A DNA stretch of 64,000 nucleotides, taken from assembly GCA_000727475.1 (NCBI GenBank), contig KL647307.1, positions 2,101,369 to 2,165,368 on the forward strand, read 5' to 3'. The position numbers and the translations under genes were made by a program. The notes under the pieces were generated by a model. It was not told the DNA's origin. It searched no databases and was given only the letters and a program-made list of their open reading frames with translations. This DNA comes from Sarcocystis neurona. Its lineage: Eukaryota > Apicomplexa > Conoidasida > Eucoccidiorida > Sarcocystidae. This document shows, piece after piece, positions 46,501 through 59,058 of the stretch (within the stretch, counting starts at the first letter, position 1; each line of letters begins with the position of its first letter).

Positions 46501-47231
46501 CTCTACTGAGTCTTTTGGTGGAGAGTTCTGCACGCACGTGGACGGCACATCACCAGTGTCAAACACATTCAGTCTTCTGCCAGCTGGGAGGCGTGCAATA
46601 CCCCTGCCTTTCTGGAGGGGCAACGAATCACGCGGTACTCACGCATTTCGCCTGAAATATGCGTTTCCACAAAACGCGTGTGAAGACCCATGTGTCCCAC
46701 CCGTGTAGTCGTGCAAAAATTCGCAAATAGCGGTTTACTAATGAACTCGCGCTGACGTCAGTAACAGTCAAAGCCCTGCGACCTGACCAGGCGCGGAATG
46801 AAGTGTCAGTGGACTGTACTTTTTGGGAGATGGATAGGGAATGTCGCTGAACGGTCGATTTCTTGTGGCCGTAGCTGCTGATGGGGACGTGCGAACGAAC
46901 GCTCCCTCGTCCGCTGCCAACTGCTCCAGTGTCGGAGGGCGATGGAGCTAACAAAATGTTGGTGTCGTGCGCACGATCAATCAACTTATTATATTTTTCG
47001 CCTTCTAGTCTCAATACGACAGGTTATCCCTAAATTTCTCCTGGACTTTGAGTTCCGACTTTGTAGATCCTCCTTTTTCGTTTGAGCGCCATTCTCTATT
47101 CAGCTGTCGCCTCGGCATAGTGCGCCTGACGAACGCCGCACAAGAACCAGAGGCAACCATACGCGGAAGAAGGAAAACCGTTCAAGTGGAGGTGACAGTT
47201 TTTGCGGCTGCGCTACACGGTTAGAGGCAAA
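43593..47231. other. Repeat-poor stretch, no gene seen
   Basis: Only short open frames of random character on both strands, the longest about 128 codons (minus strand near 46.6-47.0 kb). No repeats or RNA genes recognised. Confidence 0.5.
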
Positions 47232-48590
47232 ATGAAGTCGTCAACCGCCGGAATGCTGTCTTCTGTGCATTCTGTGGGAATTGAGTACCACACCAAAGCC
47301 ACCAGCAACACGGACCATGCATCCTGCTCGTCCACCATGAAACAAACAAATACCATGGGAGAATTGAGACATTTCGCAAGCACAGAGTCTGTAGGTTCAA
47401 CCGCTAATGCAAAAAGTCGGAGTGGGACAAAACTCAGCAGCACAACCGGTCCACCACCTATGGACGAGCCAAGCATCAAAAGCTGCTGTACAAAGTTGGA
47501 GGTTACTTCAGTGACTGAACAGGAAAACGAAGATAAGAATCTGTCATCCCCGACGAAGCCTGTGGATAAGTCATGCAGCAGCAAAACGTCTTCTCAGCCA
47601 CACAACACATCAGGCGTATCAGTTTCCCCCCCTGCCAACAACGCCATAGCTACCTGCGACAGCCAGACTTATTCACCGGAACAGCCTGGTAGTAATAGCC
47701 AGGATTCTACTGGGGCGACCGAAGAAGTGTGCTCCAAGCAACTTTGTGGCACAGCGGCTCTCGCAGTTCAGCAAATGAGCACGATGTCAGTCCTGAACCT
47801 GACAAGCAACATGGAATTCAGTAACAGCAACATCTCTACCGAAAGGACCTGCGGCGCCGATGAACTGACCAGTACTGACAATAAAGTGAGAAGCAGCAAT
47901 CGCTCAACTTGTGATGTTGCGGCGGAGCTCAATTCAAAGCGTGTAACGGATCCATGCTCTTCAGTGGCATCAGTGAAACCACTGGCGAGCACTCTCAACG
48001 ACAGCATTCACCGATCCACAAACTCACAACCACTGTCGAATAGCACCAAATTTAGCGGCCACGACAGCAGCTCTCGGCCGCACATGAATTTCCCTACCCT
48101 CAAGGAAGAAGCAACAAATCCTTTAGAACAGGTACCTATGAAAACCATTGCTGCGGTCACTGGGGGTTGCGTGGCTGTCGCCCCTGTATCCCTGCGTGAA
48201 AAAAATTCCAACATACACTCGGACTGCAAAACTTCCAGCATAAAAAGCTACCAGCTGAACACGTCAAAAGCAGTCACGCACGGCCTCACTACGAAAACTC
48301 AGCAGTTGCAGAGCGTCACGACGAAAGTGGGGCAAACGAAGACGGCACAACCAAACCCACCCGACACCACAAGCTGCTTGCAGCGACGCGTGCCAGTGGA
48401 TGTGGCCGTCTGCGAAACGTCGAAAAAGCTGGAGAGTTTGCGTATAGCTACTGAAGGACCGAAGACCGCCCCATTGAGTGCGAAGGTGTCAACACCAAAA
48501 GTGCATAGTGAGGATGTGTCTCTTAAGAATGTGCATGACGGCACAGTAACTTCAGTAACGCCTTACTCCAGAAGAGAAAGCACCTGCTAA
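47232..48590 (+). CDS. Ser/Thr-rich hypothetical protein, single exon
   Basis: An uninterrupted 452-codon frame in DNA of ordinary composition, far longer than chance allows. The ATG at 47232 sits in GGCAAAATGAAG, close to the apicomplexan start context, and an in-frame TGA at 47193 closes the frame upstream. The product (start MKSSTAGMLSSVHSVG) is rich in Ser, Thr, Asn and Lys throughout, with no clear signal peptide, membrane segment or known domain, and is probably largely disordered. Scattered Cys show no regular spacing. It ends SRRESTC and a TAA. No function can be assigned. It has no close same-strand neighbour; the next supported gene begins 4 kb downstream. Confidence 0.78.
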   Translation: MKSSTAGMLSSVHSVGIEYHTKATSNTDHASCSSTMKQTNTMGELRHFASTESVGSTANAKSRSGTKLSSTTGPPPMDEPSIKSCCTKLEVTSVTEQENEDKNLSSPTKPVDKSCSSKTSSQPHNTSGVSVSPPANNAIATCDSQTYSPEQPGSNSQDSTGATEEVCSKQLCGTAALAVQQMSTMSVLNLTSNMEFSNSNISTERTCGADELTSTDNKVRSSNRSTCDVAAELNSKRVTDPCSSVASVKPLASTLNDSIHRSTNSQPLSNSTKFSGHDSSSRPHMNFPTLKEEATNPLEQVPMKTIAAVTGGCVAVAPVSLREKNSNIHSDCKTSSIKSYQLNTSKAVTHGLTTKTQQLQSVTTKVGQTKTAQPNPPDTTSCLQRRVPVDVAVCETSKKLESLRIATEGPKTAPLSAKVSTPKVHSEDVSLKNVHDGTVTSVTPYSRRESTC

Positions 48591-51500
48591 TCCGCACTAA
48601 GTATGCTTGAAGTTTTCAAAACTCAAACTTGGCCACGTGTGCGTTTTCATACAAGGTTCCGCGGAGTGCTGCGTTGAGGTCTTTTTGAATCGCTCAATAT
48701 ATCCCTGAGACTTGTCTTCGTACAAGGACATTTGATGGAGTACGGGTGCGCATACGGCATACGTACTGTTGAGTGACAGGTTGGCACTGGTAATCAAAAT
48801 ACAAATCTAGGTTTCCGCCGTACTGCACCGCATGTATAACAATGTGTGCACCATCACGTATTCGGCTTTCTCGTCGGCTGTTTTCCGCACACGGGATAGT
48901 TCGAAAAGAAACGTGGTAAGGATCGGACTGCCAGCGTCTCGCGGAAATGTCACATTGCCTCTGATACTTCAGAAGAGGCGTGGAAGTCCGCAAGTGTGTA
49001 CTGTGAAACCCTTCAGGTGCTGTGCTTGCTACGTTGCCTTCAAGAAGACGTGTGGTTTCCTGATGTGCCTGTCGAAGCCGCATGCTCTGTGCTGCAGTGA
49101 TGTGTTCAGCACTACCCTATGAATGAACGCAAAAACGGGGAAGTGGTTCAAAAAGTAGTTTCGCATTTACCTGTACTGCGGTATACGATAAGCCTCCCTG
49201 TAGCCAACGTAAACCGCCGAACACGGTGCGTCGTGTGCGCGTTTGGTCATACGACTACGTATTCAATGTCATCCGCATACTTCAGAGGTTTACCAGTCTC
49301 AGCAGTGTACGGAGTTTAGCATGTTACTCAGTTCATCTTTCTTCCCACGACTTCTCGACAGCGCCCGTCATTGACAGTACATAGTGTAAGGAGTGCAGGA
49401 GTACAGGCAGTCTAGCTCTTTTAAAGGGATGAAGGCAAGGCGGAACGACTTGCTGGCGTACCAGATGTAACGAGAGATATAAATCCTCTGCCACGTAGCC
49501 CTATTCCACAGCAGAGTGCAGGCTGACTGACTTTCTGAAAACACGTACTGCATCTGGTGAATTCTAGTTAACTTTCAGCCTTTTCAAGACTTGCACGCCG
49601 CGGGTAACAGTACGCGAAGGCGGCGACATCTACCCACGTCCAGTCAGAGCCAGGCGTAAATCACACAGTTACCCCCGACGCTCATGGAACAGACACGCAC
49701 GTTGAAACGTTAAAACAGAGAAAGTGCAGCTGATTGAGTTTTGATGAATATCTTGCTCGTCGGCAGCGTCCTTCATCCGCGAGTATGTTTAGGCACTTCC
49801 AGTTCTCTTCCTGAAACGCGTGGTACTTGGATCCGGCAGATGTAGGTACTTCAAGTTTATCCTGAACTACAATAAATGTGAACATGTCGATGCGCCGTAC
49901 ACCTTGTACACGGTCAATTTCATAGTGTTTCTCGCCGCTAGTTGGCATAATCTTCGCTCGGGAACTATCAGAAGCAGTGCTCCTCCACGTCGCGGTTTGC
50001 CCTTGCTGGGGACACATTCATTAGCGTACTCACTGTGTAGGCACCACTTCTCGCAAACGTAGCTCATCGGTCCTTCGCAGGTATTTGACGTAGTCGTTAT
50101 CTTTATGAGCTCACATCATTCATCCACGCCACACATAACTGCTGTAAAGTCACTGTGCTGACGGGATCGTTCACAATTAGGCCGCATTCTCACAAATTCT
50201 GTTTAATAAATATTGCGTACCTGACAGCACCAGAGAGTTGAAGTCACTTGTACCAGCATACACTCTGGGAAATAGACGTGCGGTCTTGGTGTTCAAAAAC
50301 GAGACTTGTTCCCGTGTGTAGAAGGTCTTCTTGTGTGCAGCTGATTCGAGCTCGAGCTGTCGGAACAGTTTTTAGAATCAGGCATTCTACTCGTGTGTGA
50401 TGCACTCTCAGGCTGACTTTGTCTATGTGATCATTCCTGGCGGCCCTACATCATAGAGTGTATGGCGTAGAATACAAGGCAAGTCATTGGGGGTCACCAC
50501 GCTAGCAACTGGTGTCTCACCTGCCCCATTACAACATGTTCTCCATAAGTAACTCTGTTCGTAATCCTGTGGCCCAACACAGGTTTCCGAGGATAGGTGA
50601 CCGCCGTTATCCATTCTCCAACTCTAGATAAATTTTCTATCGCACGACCGTTTTAATGCGCTTCTGCAAGACCAGACAATACAACATTAACGCTCAACAC
50701 TAGAGTTGGCGGGGACTTGCTCCTCATGCACCCACTAAGAGCACTGCCGCAGGATTCTATCTTGTTATCTTGGACGTCCCGGCGTGAGTGGATAGTTTTC
50801 ATATCACTGGTGTTCATTGTACATCACTTGGTAACAGTAGAATATCGCCTAGGATTTTCGCACAGATACACACACATAACTTCCCCGCCAAAAGGAAAGC
50901 GAACGTTGCCGCGGACGTTGTGATTGAGCGCGCGTCATACAAGGTCAGCCTTGGAATTTTGCTCCTGAGAATTTCGACGTGATTGCCCACACAGAGAGAG
51001 AAAGAAAGGACAACGAAACTCAACGCTTTTGTGGTAGAATACATGTGTCCTGCGCGCCACTCTCACGTGTGGGCGTTCCGTGGTTGATCCACCTGCATAA
51101 CCTACCCTTTGATTAGTCCGCAACGGTCTCACGATAGTCTTCCCCATCAACCTACCGAGAAGACGACGGCAATCAATGTTTCAATCTCTGCGACCGCTAG
51201 TGCGTTCGTGGGAACATTATAACTATGTGAAAATCCTGTATTAAACACAAACGTTGTGTGTATCTTGTGTCTTTGTGTTTCTTCTGCATTGATGGTTGTA
51301 CGGCGTATCCAGGTTCATTTTGCCAGTATGCTGATGCCAACGACGCAACGCTACGTTATTCAGTAGGTTCCTTCTGCAGTTCCATCACTACTTGTAATCA
51401 GTCCACGTTGATATCATCTACGTAGTTACACATTTATCAGATCACGTCCACATACTGGTGTCTCCGCATCTCGTGTACAAACAAGTAGACGCGCTGACAG

Positions 51501-52635
51501 CTGCTGCGCCGCACCACTGCATGCACTCTCTTGCAGCGAGAGTACCTGCTGCGAAGGACGTCTTTCGTGGACAAATGCACCTGCTATAAACTGAGCGGCT
51601 ACGGTGATGTAATACATGCGATAAAGCTGGCACGGAATACTTCTAAAAAAGGATGCAGCACTCTCTTCCTGTTATTTTGTGACAAGTTGCGAGCGACGAC
51701 TTCTCAATCGCGCTCGTTTTTTCTGCAGGCGTCACATCGAAGCCGTAAGTTGAAAATGGTGTAACTTTGCTGATAATTTTCAAACATTTTCGATACTTGA
51801 GTGGAAAGTCTTCGTCTGCTGTTGATTTCCCAGTGTGGAGCGAGACCGTGTAATGCCGTGCACCAGCACGCACGCAGCAGCGCTCTGATTGCTAGCGGTC
51901 ACCAGTACTGAATACGTGGACAAGTGTTAAGAAATTGATGGCACCCACAAGTGCGACTTCTGTCCCTTCTTCCCGCTCAGTATATCGCTTCTACTATATG
52001 TAAACATTACATGTTTTCTGTGACTTCAAAGCACTCTGATGTCCAATTCTGGTGACACAAGGATACGTGGACGGTGAGGATGTACTAACAGCTCATGATG
52101 TCTTCACCAAGGCCACTGACGGATGAAGGACTTCTTCAGTCGCTCCGACGCCGCAGCCGAAAGAGTCACTGAGGCGCTACGCGTATACAGACTCCGTTTT
52201 AAATCCCCCTAGTAACGTTTAGATGCGTGTGTAATCCCAGCTGGTGTGATGGGAAGAAGAAACTTCAGCGCCTCGAAAGGCGTAATGTTCGCATACGAAT
52301 GGATCAGTTACGGTCTCCATTACATAAATGTGTATGTGTTTATGCGCATGGCGCCTGACACAGACCTAATACTTCACCGGTGCAGTTTTGGCTGATCCAC
52401 GTATTTCGAGCTACTCGCACCACATTTTGTGTGCCGACATTAGGCGCGCTTGTTAGGCGTGCTTTGAGGAATTTCTTGCGAAACCAGAGGTACTTGTGTG
52501 AATGTAAAGCAGTAGGGGAGCCCTGTTTGGAGAAAGATCCGCGTGTTGATGAAACCTACGGATCCTTAAGTGGGAGACATGCTCATAGAGAATTAAACGG
52601 GAGTTCGGATTTCCAGTTGAACACCAATCGTGGAC
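48591..52635. other. Repeat-poor stretch, no gene seen
   Basis: Short frames only. The longest, minus strand 49083-48694 (129 codons), lies behind the Ser/Thr-rich gene and shows no domain. No repeats of note. Confidence 0.5.
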
Positions 52636-53922
52636 ATGGTAGCCATTATGGCAGGCCAGGCCGACAAAAAGCGTCAGCAGAAAGCCGCTGAGTACTACCA
52701 GAGGCACACCTCTACCGTGATACTTGTTACAGTAAGCGGTCTACTACGTGGCTGCGGGAATTTATGAGATCAACTTTGGTGGGAGGTTTTGCTGGGTGCT
52801 TGTGTACTTGGATTACTTCGGGAATAACACACGTATTTAGTCGCGACAAGGGGTGACATCTGTGTCTGGGACCACGGTACAGTATGTAAGTGTACGTCTG
52901 CGCGTCGTGCTGGGGATAGCACCATTCTGAAAATTCCGTGTGGATGTTCGTGCAGAGTGTAGCGGGTTGGGCTCGTGCGTATCTATACAATTTACGTAGA
53001 TGCATGTCCATGTGTGGTGGTGCCTTCTGGACAAATGTGTGCTCACACACGCAGGTTATCTAATTTGAAGTGCAGCACGGGTCTCAGCTATACCTTGAGG
53101 AGGCACAATCTTACAGGAAGACACCGTGCTTATCACGTGGTCGAATGGGAGATCAGAGAGCCACGCGAGGGGATAATTGAGTCTTCACTCGTAGTGGAAT
53201 CCTGTGGACATCTACTCTGTGCAAGTTTGTCTGCATCTCACTTCTGCGTGCTTTCGCATGTAGTTCTGATGACGGCCTGACTCATCTTTGCTCTATTTTA
53301 CATAAAACAGCTTACCCAATCGTACAACTACGTTAGGTGCGGCAAGCAAAAGAACCTCCACCGTACTTTTATGCATTTCGAGTCGCCGGAGGAAGGCTTT
53401 GTAGCGCATGAAATCGCATTCCACGAGTAGGTACAGATGTGCGAGCACCACTTGAGCCAACGTGTGCATCACCTTATTTGCTTGACTTTATGCTGTCCAT
53501 TTTTTCAGGTGATATTCTTCGTTTGTCGTCTTCTGCTGTGCCGCGGTCAATTTAAGCGCTCCTTCTTCCCAGTTCCCTCTCTGCCTGAGACGTTGGCGCT
53601 GCTGGCAAGCTATGCGGTCTACTGTGGCACGTACAGAACCATCGTGAGAAGCTTACTATTGGGTGTTTCCCACACGTTTGCTACTGACCTGTTCCTCGTT
53701 GCGTGTGGTGCCCAAGTGGTGGGAGGAATCCATCCCAGTGGTTGGTGGCTGTGGACCGTTGTACCTCTGTATGGAGTCTACCTCCTTATTCGCACTATAA
53801 TAACGTGGGTGTTTACACCTGAAGGCCCACTTCCGGGCAGCGCTGCAGAAGCAGCAGCGCAGCGTAAAAGAGAAAAGATGGAGCGAAAACTTCGTACTGG
53901 ACGCGTCCAGGTGGTGCGCTAG
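52636..53922 (+). CDS. TMEM208/SND2-family ER membrane protein
   Basis: Two exons, 52636-52731 and 53509-53922, give 169 residues. The donor ACA|GTAAGC and the acceptor TCCATTTTTTCAG|GTG are both strong and join in phase 0. The short basic N-terminus (DKKRQQKAAEYYQRH) leads into hydrophobic segments: TVILVT joined to VIFFVCRLLL, LALLASYAVYCG, and DLFLVACGAQVV to WTVVPLYGVYLLI. The charged tail (AAAQRKREKMERKLRTGR) is typical of the family, as is DLFLVACGAQ aligning with the DLILLTAFVQ of animal TMEM208. Length matches the usual 160-175 residues. In yeast and mammals SND2/TMEM208 assists SRP-independent targeting of membrane and secretory proteins to the ER; the same role is inferred here. The ATG at 52636 is the first after an in-frame TGA; Met5 at 52648 is an alternative. 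Confidence 0.82.
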
Positions 53923-55102
53923 GCAACAGGCGACCCAGAAATGGGTATGGCTGCGGGTGAACGGCTGCTCAGATTAGCTCAGTAAAGCCTAATTTCCTCA
54001 GCTTTACAAAAGGCAGAACGTCGTGGAACGAACAGTGGAGCGAAGCCGGGACTGCAGAGACAACGCCCACTGCCAGCGTACTGCAGCCCTGCGCGGTGGG
54101 ACGACGGGTGTGAAGATATGGCATTTACAGTTCACCCTGATGCGACGTAGCCGACCAGTGGCACAAATGGTTGAGGAGTCGGTGGAACGCGGGCCGCCTG
54201 TGCCAGAGAGAGAAAGGGCAGGTGGAAAGTACCATCTTGCTCTCGATGCAATAGGTGTAGGTCTATCAGTATTTTGATGTCAGCCACTCTGCAGTGGGCA
54301 CATTTTTGTTGTTAAAGACAAGTACTGTTTCCAGTCTGTGTAGTTGTGGTGGAAGGCGAATCACTACAGTTCCGTGGTATGTTTTAATCCCCTGGTGAAT
54401 ATTGCATCTCCGTTGTCCTCCGTATTCACCGTACCACGACATCCGACGTTTTAAACTTTCATCTGTAACGTCGTGTACGTTGTACGCGATCTGGTCGGTC
54501 GTTTGTCACATTGTGAACAGATCATGTTCATCTGAAAGCAGCAGTTGACGCATCACACTTTTGAACTGTTGAAGCCGTCTGGATATATACCTATATGCGA
54601 CCGCCGTGACTGCTGTTGCTTCGAGGCTACTGTGGTGCCGCTGTTCCTACTTTCAGAGGAACAATATTTCACATGGCTGCGTACTGATCAGCTGCCTTCG
54701 GCCTCTCACATCCCAATTCATGGCTTGCTCACGCCTGATCCACTTCTTCAGCTCAATGTCATACTCAACCTCCGTGTGGTAGAATATATTCAGAACTTAC
54801 GGAAGAAAATATTACAGCGCCTCTCCTCGGGAGCTTATGTCGTAGGTGGATCTTGCTGGAAGCAGCCATTCCTCAGACATACCATTTGAATGCAAGGCTT
54901 TTCGTCGGCCTCCAAGGTTTCAGAGGTTACAGTCGTACTTCGGCGCGCGCGGACCAGATGGGGACGCTTGTGAATTTTGTGCTTCAGCCGTAAAATTCGT
55001 CGTACTGCTATTTTTCTCGCGTGCCTAAAATGCCCTTGAGTGACAGATGTGTGGGTCAGAATGTGTAGAGAGGTCGACGCTTTCCCATTGTAGTTCTAGC
55101 GT
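53923..55102. other. Stretch without a supported gene
   Basis: Downstream of the TMEM208 homologue. A plus-strand frame at 54545-54889 contains a stretch (about 54651-54844) flanked by CTACTTTCAG and TCGTAG|GTGGAT, which could be an exon, but the peptide (EEQYFTWLRTDQLPSASHIP...) is not recognised. Confidence 0.4.
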
Positions 55103-55600
55103 GCTGAAGTAGCAGTAGACATTAACTGCACTTAGACACGAGACGGTTTAGTGCAAGGATGTAATTTGCATACGCCCGCTGAAGTAGCAGGAGACATTGA
55201 CTGCACGTAGGGGAGACGGTTTAGTGCAAATATATAATTTGCATACGCCCGTTAAATGCAGAGTCTCCTGGTTGAGCAACCGCCGGCGTCACAGCTCTTG
55301 GGTACCAAAGTCTACCTCGCCAAAATGTCCACACGCAATCCATGTATACAATAGTGCAGGTATATAATTTGCGCACGCTCGTTAAACGCAGATTCTTTCT
55401 CTAATTATAAACCTTCTCCTGGTTGAGCAGGCGCCGGCGTTACAGCTCTTGAGTCTCTGGGTCTACCTTGCAAAAATGTTCACACACAGTGCAGCTATAC
55501 AATCTATGTACGCTCGTAGATTGCAGAGTCTTTCTTTAAAATATGGGCGTCCTCCTGGGTGAACCGCCGCCAGCGGCGCACCGCGTAGGTCTTACGATGT
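55103..55600. repeat. Decayed tandem duplications
   Basis: Two adjacent copies of a 75-base unit start at 55103 and 55178 (both GCTGAAGTAGCAG..., ending TAATTTGCATACGCCCG). They run into a larger unit that recurs at 55265, 55416 and 55552 (CTCCTGGTTGAGCA or variant), spaced 151 and 136 bases apart. The TAATTTGC element recurs near 55365. The copies diverge rightwards. Confidence 0.8.
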
Positions 55601-56568
55601 ATCTCGCGAAGATGTTGAGCTGTGAGAGTTGCCGCTCAATGCGTGCTGGCGCGGAAGGCGCTTACTTCACAGTTTGACTCACGCAACCGGACGAAGGGTT
55701 ACCCCCACGTAACGCTACCACAGGAAGACGCTGCAAGGAAGGTACTTACCGGGGACTACTTAGGGGAAAAAGCATGACAGCAGCCTCCAAAAGGACTAAA
55801 TTTCATCTTAAACGCTTGACGGTAGCCCATCGCAACGATTTGTTTTCGGATGTGCACCGACCCTCCTATTTCCGCACCTGCTTGCAAGAAAGACTCTGCA
55901 GATACGCGCTTGCGTATGCGCAATTACACACCGAAGCTAGCAGTGAACGTCATCGCATAAAGGAGGTCTCGATCATCCGAAACGCCGGCGAAGTGCTGAG
56001 AGGTCTTTTTGGGTTGATTCATTTTCATGCGTAAACAAACACAACCGGACGTGAAGGGTGCACGGCGCTACCTAAGTGTCCGCATAACGGGAAAAGCGAG
56101 TTCCGCGCACAGAGACGCTTTGCGGCAGCACCTTGAGCGCATCTGCTTTGACAGCAATCCTCGGATCTCTGTGGAAATCTGCTATGTCGTAGAGTCACAT
56201 AAACCAAATCGTAATACTCGACTACCACGACTGCACACCGCGGGCTTATTTCTACCCACATCCTGAGCCACAGATGAATATCTGCCTCAATCAGAAAGCG
56301 CAAAAGCACACCAGGACACTGTGGTACACCAGAGTTAATCCAGTATAAGGGCGCAGTCATTGCCTGTGCCTCACCCCAAAAAATTCTTCTCGGTGCTAGT
56401 ACGCTTACACTTTGACTACCCCATTGAAAATGCGCCACGCTACTTTGTTGTCGAAGAGTTTAACATGTGCACCTCTGCTTCACGTCCCGTTTCGGTTGCA
56501 TCCTCATGCCTAGGAGTCACAGCCACGGTTCCGCAGGTGTACAGCAGCAGTACAGCCGAAATAAGAAC
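55601..56568. other. Probable 3' flank of the CCCH gene
   Basis: No supported gene. Frames at 55774-56034 (+) and 56438-56025 (-) lack recognisable features. The DNA lies just beyond the stop codon of the minus-strand gene at 56569 and may hold its 3' untranslated region. Confidence 0.45.
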
Positions 56569-59058
56569 TTAGAAGGCCCGAGCTTGCTGGAGATCGCTGG
56601 CGACCTGGACGTACCGCAGCAGCGAAGCGACGAGCTCCGGTGGCGGCTGCTGTTGCTTCTCTTCTTCCTCTCCACTCGCAGATGATCTAAAAGTGTCTGT
56701 GTCGCTCGTGGCTGCTGCGTTACTGCAACATCGTGGGGCGATGCGCTGAAAAAAAGTGTCCAAGGGATTCAGCGGCCTTGGAGATATGTTGCTGTGCTGG
56801 AACAGTAGCTGATGCTCCCGCAGGGCAGCCAGAAATAAACACCGGGGACAACCGCGATAGGTGCTGTCCCGCGTATTGAGGTTGTCTGTCCCACAACTAT
56901 CTGCACACTGCTGCTCCGTTCTGGCAGTCTCGGCAGATGCTCTTACTTCTGACACTAGAAAAGGTTGCCGCTGTTGATCTGCGGATCGCTCACAATGGTG
57001 GATCTCACTTTGGCTTGTAGGGCGACCGTCCTCGCAGTGGGGCTGAACAAAAGATTCGCCAACCGCCTCTGCATCACAGCAGTCCACTTTTGCCGCCCGC
57101 CCAGCGTCTGCCGGAAAAATGTCATCGTCGTGCAAACGCTGAGACACACTTGGCTGCGAGGTTAGCGCTGCAAGGTGTTCCACAATGGTAGCAAGTTCCA
57201 ACGGCTGCTGTGTGCCAAGCGCTGAAAGGGATGACGGTGACGTGTGCTGTTCGAAGAACTGTGGCTGCTGCGGAGGCAGTAGGGCGAGCCGACACAAAGC
57301 AGCCAAAGTTACCAGTGCCATTGACTTAGCGTGCAAACCCCAAGTGTCCACATATGAAAACGAATGGACCTCGGCCTCACGTTTGCCTCTGGTGCCCATA
57401 TTGGTGGCAAAGCCTGCTTCCCCATCAGTCTCCATCTCTTCCAGTGAACGGTAGCACGTGGCAGCTGCTATAACCGCTGCTTCAAGGGCCTGCGTGTACA
57501 ACAGGAAGGCAGCGGTGGGAGCCCTCCGAGGGGGGGGATCCGCTCTGCAGTTGTCTAGGGGAGGTGGTGGCACCGGAGTGGAACCCTGCACGCTGACAGG
57601 GTAAGTCGGGAGAGGTATGTTCGAGGAGTTTGCTGTTCTTCTAGTTGCTGTCCTCAGCTCGCGATGGATGTTGTACGGGATCCTTGTTGCAGAACACACG
57701 GCGGGGGTAGGCGTTCCGCGACTTTTCCGTGTATTTGTTTTTTGCGCAGCCATTCTTCGTTGAAAGCCTAGCAGCGGAACAGTGCCAGGGCTGCTGCTCC
57801 GGCTGCTGACCTGCTCAGGAAGGGACGGGCGCACCACTTTGGAGAAAGGTGCCGGCGGGGCTGCGACGCGAGTCGCAACGCAAGACGACTGAGGACTGCA
57901 CGGTTTGTATAGTTGGTTTGTTGTTCTAGACGCTGTCATCTCAGAGACCTTCGAACTACCTGGCCATGCCGGCTGACGCCTACTGTCGACAGTCCCTTCA
58001 GTGGGCCCACCTGGAACCTGCAGTTGGGCATCGAGTGAATGAGTGATTTCGGTCGCCACTCGGCCGCGGGTGTTCTCGTCGCAAGATACTACCCGAAAGG
58101 TTAAGTCGTCTTTAACCCTGATTTTGTCGTCTGGTGTCGCCCCCGCGTGGTAGAATCTGATGGCGTGATGCTGGGATCGTTTAAATGAAGCACCTACCGC
58201 AAGGAGCTGTGTTTTCGTGTAAATATGGCAAAATGGAGGAACGGCTGTTACGGCTATTGCGCTGGTTGAAGCTGGCACTGAAACACTGACACTATGAGAG
58301 AAACTAGAGGAGACGGGGGAAAACCCAGCACCAACTCCTGCGTTGAGCGCTCCTTTGGCGCCCTTTGAGTCTTCGAGTTTCGAGATGCATGGTCTGCCTT
58401 GGGCGCAGGCCGCTACTAAATTACCTTCCTGGCCCTTCATATCGGTTTCGCCGTCTACTAGGCGTCGTAAATTCCTTTTGTGAACGCTTTTTGGAACACA
58501 GTGAGTTGCAGTTCCTTCCTTGCTACACTGTGCTCCGCGTCGAATACCTGGGAAGGCCAGTGCGTCGCCTGGGCGAAGCCATGGAAATTGTGGTTCTTTT
58601 TCTGCCGCACTTGTCCCAAATGATTTTGAGCTCGATCGGCTGCTAGCGCGTGAAGTGCTGCTGCTGGTAATGCCGAGCAAAGTCTCCGTAGCTTCACAGG
58701 TGCTGATTCCCTGAGCATCCCCGCTGTCTTGTTCGTGTTCGGAGCTTTGGTGTCCTTTCTGTTGGTGAGCCGTTGAGGTTGTGATTTCGCGTTCGTCTGC
58801 GGGACGAAACAGCCCCTTCACGATACCACTGGTGACGTCCGTAATACTAGGCGAGTCAGATCTCTTCTCATTTACTCTCACGGAAGTTAACTGTTGAGAA
58901 ACGTGTGCAGTGTGTTGTTCATAAAATTGTGTCACGCTGGACTCATGCAAAAGAGAAGCCACTGCATCGAACGTTTCTGAAGAGGTCTGACTGGAAGTCT
59001 GGAACAGCAACGTTGAACGTGGCTTGTGTGGGACGCTAAATGGGACGGAAAGACTCAT
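56569..59058 (-). other. 829-codon open frame of the CCCH gene
   Basis: Uninterrupted frame of ordinary composition, certainly coding. It runs from MSLSVPFSVPHKP to DLQQARAF and a stop at 56569. It is Ser/Thr/Gln-rich with a Pro-rich centre, a stretch with helical character (FLLYTQALEAAVIAAATCYR) and a Cys/His-containing C-terminal part (GCPRCLFLAALREHQLLF). I favour its use as the last exon of the gene above, entered at 58976; read alone it would start at 59058. Confidence 0.8.

Noticed and set aside
53980..54050. tRNA A-box-like TTAGCTCAGTA
   Set aside because: No B-box and no cloverleaf follows within the needed distance.
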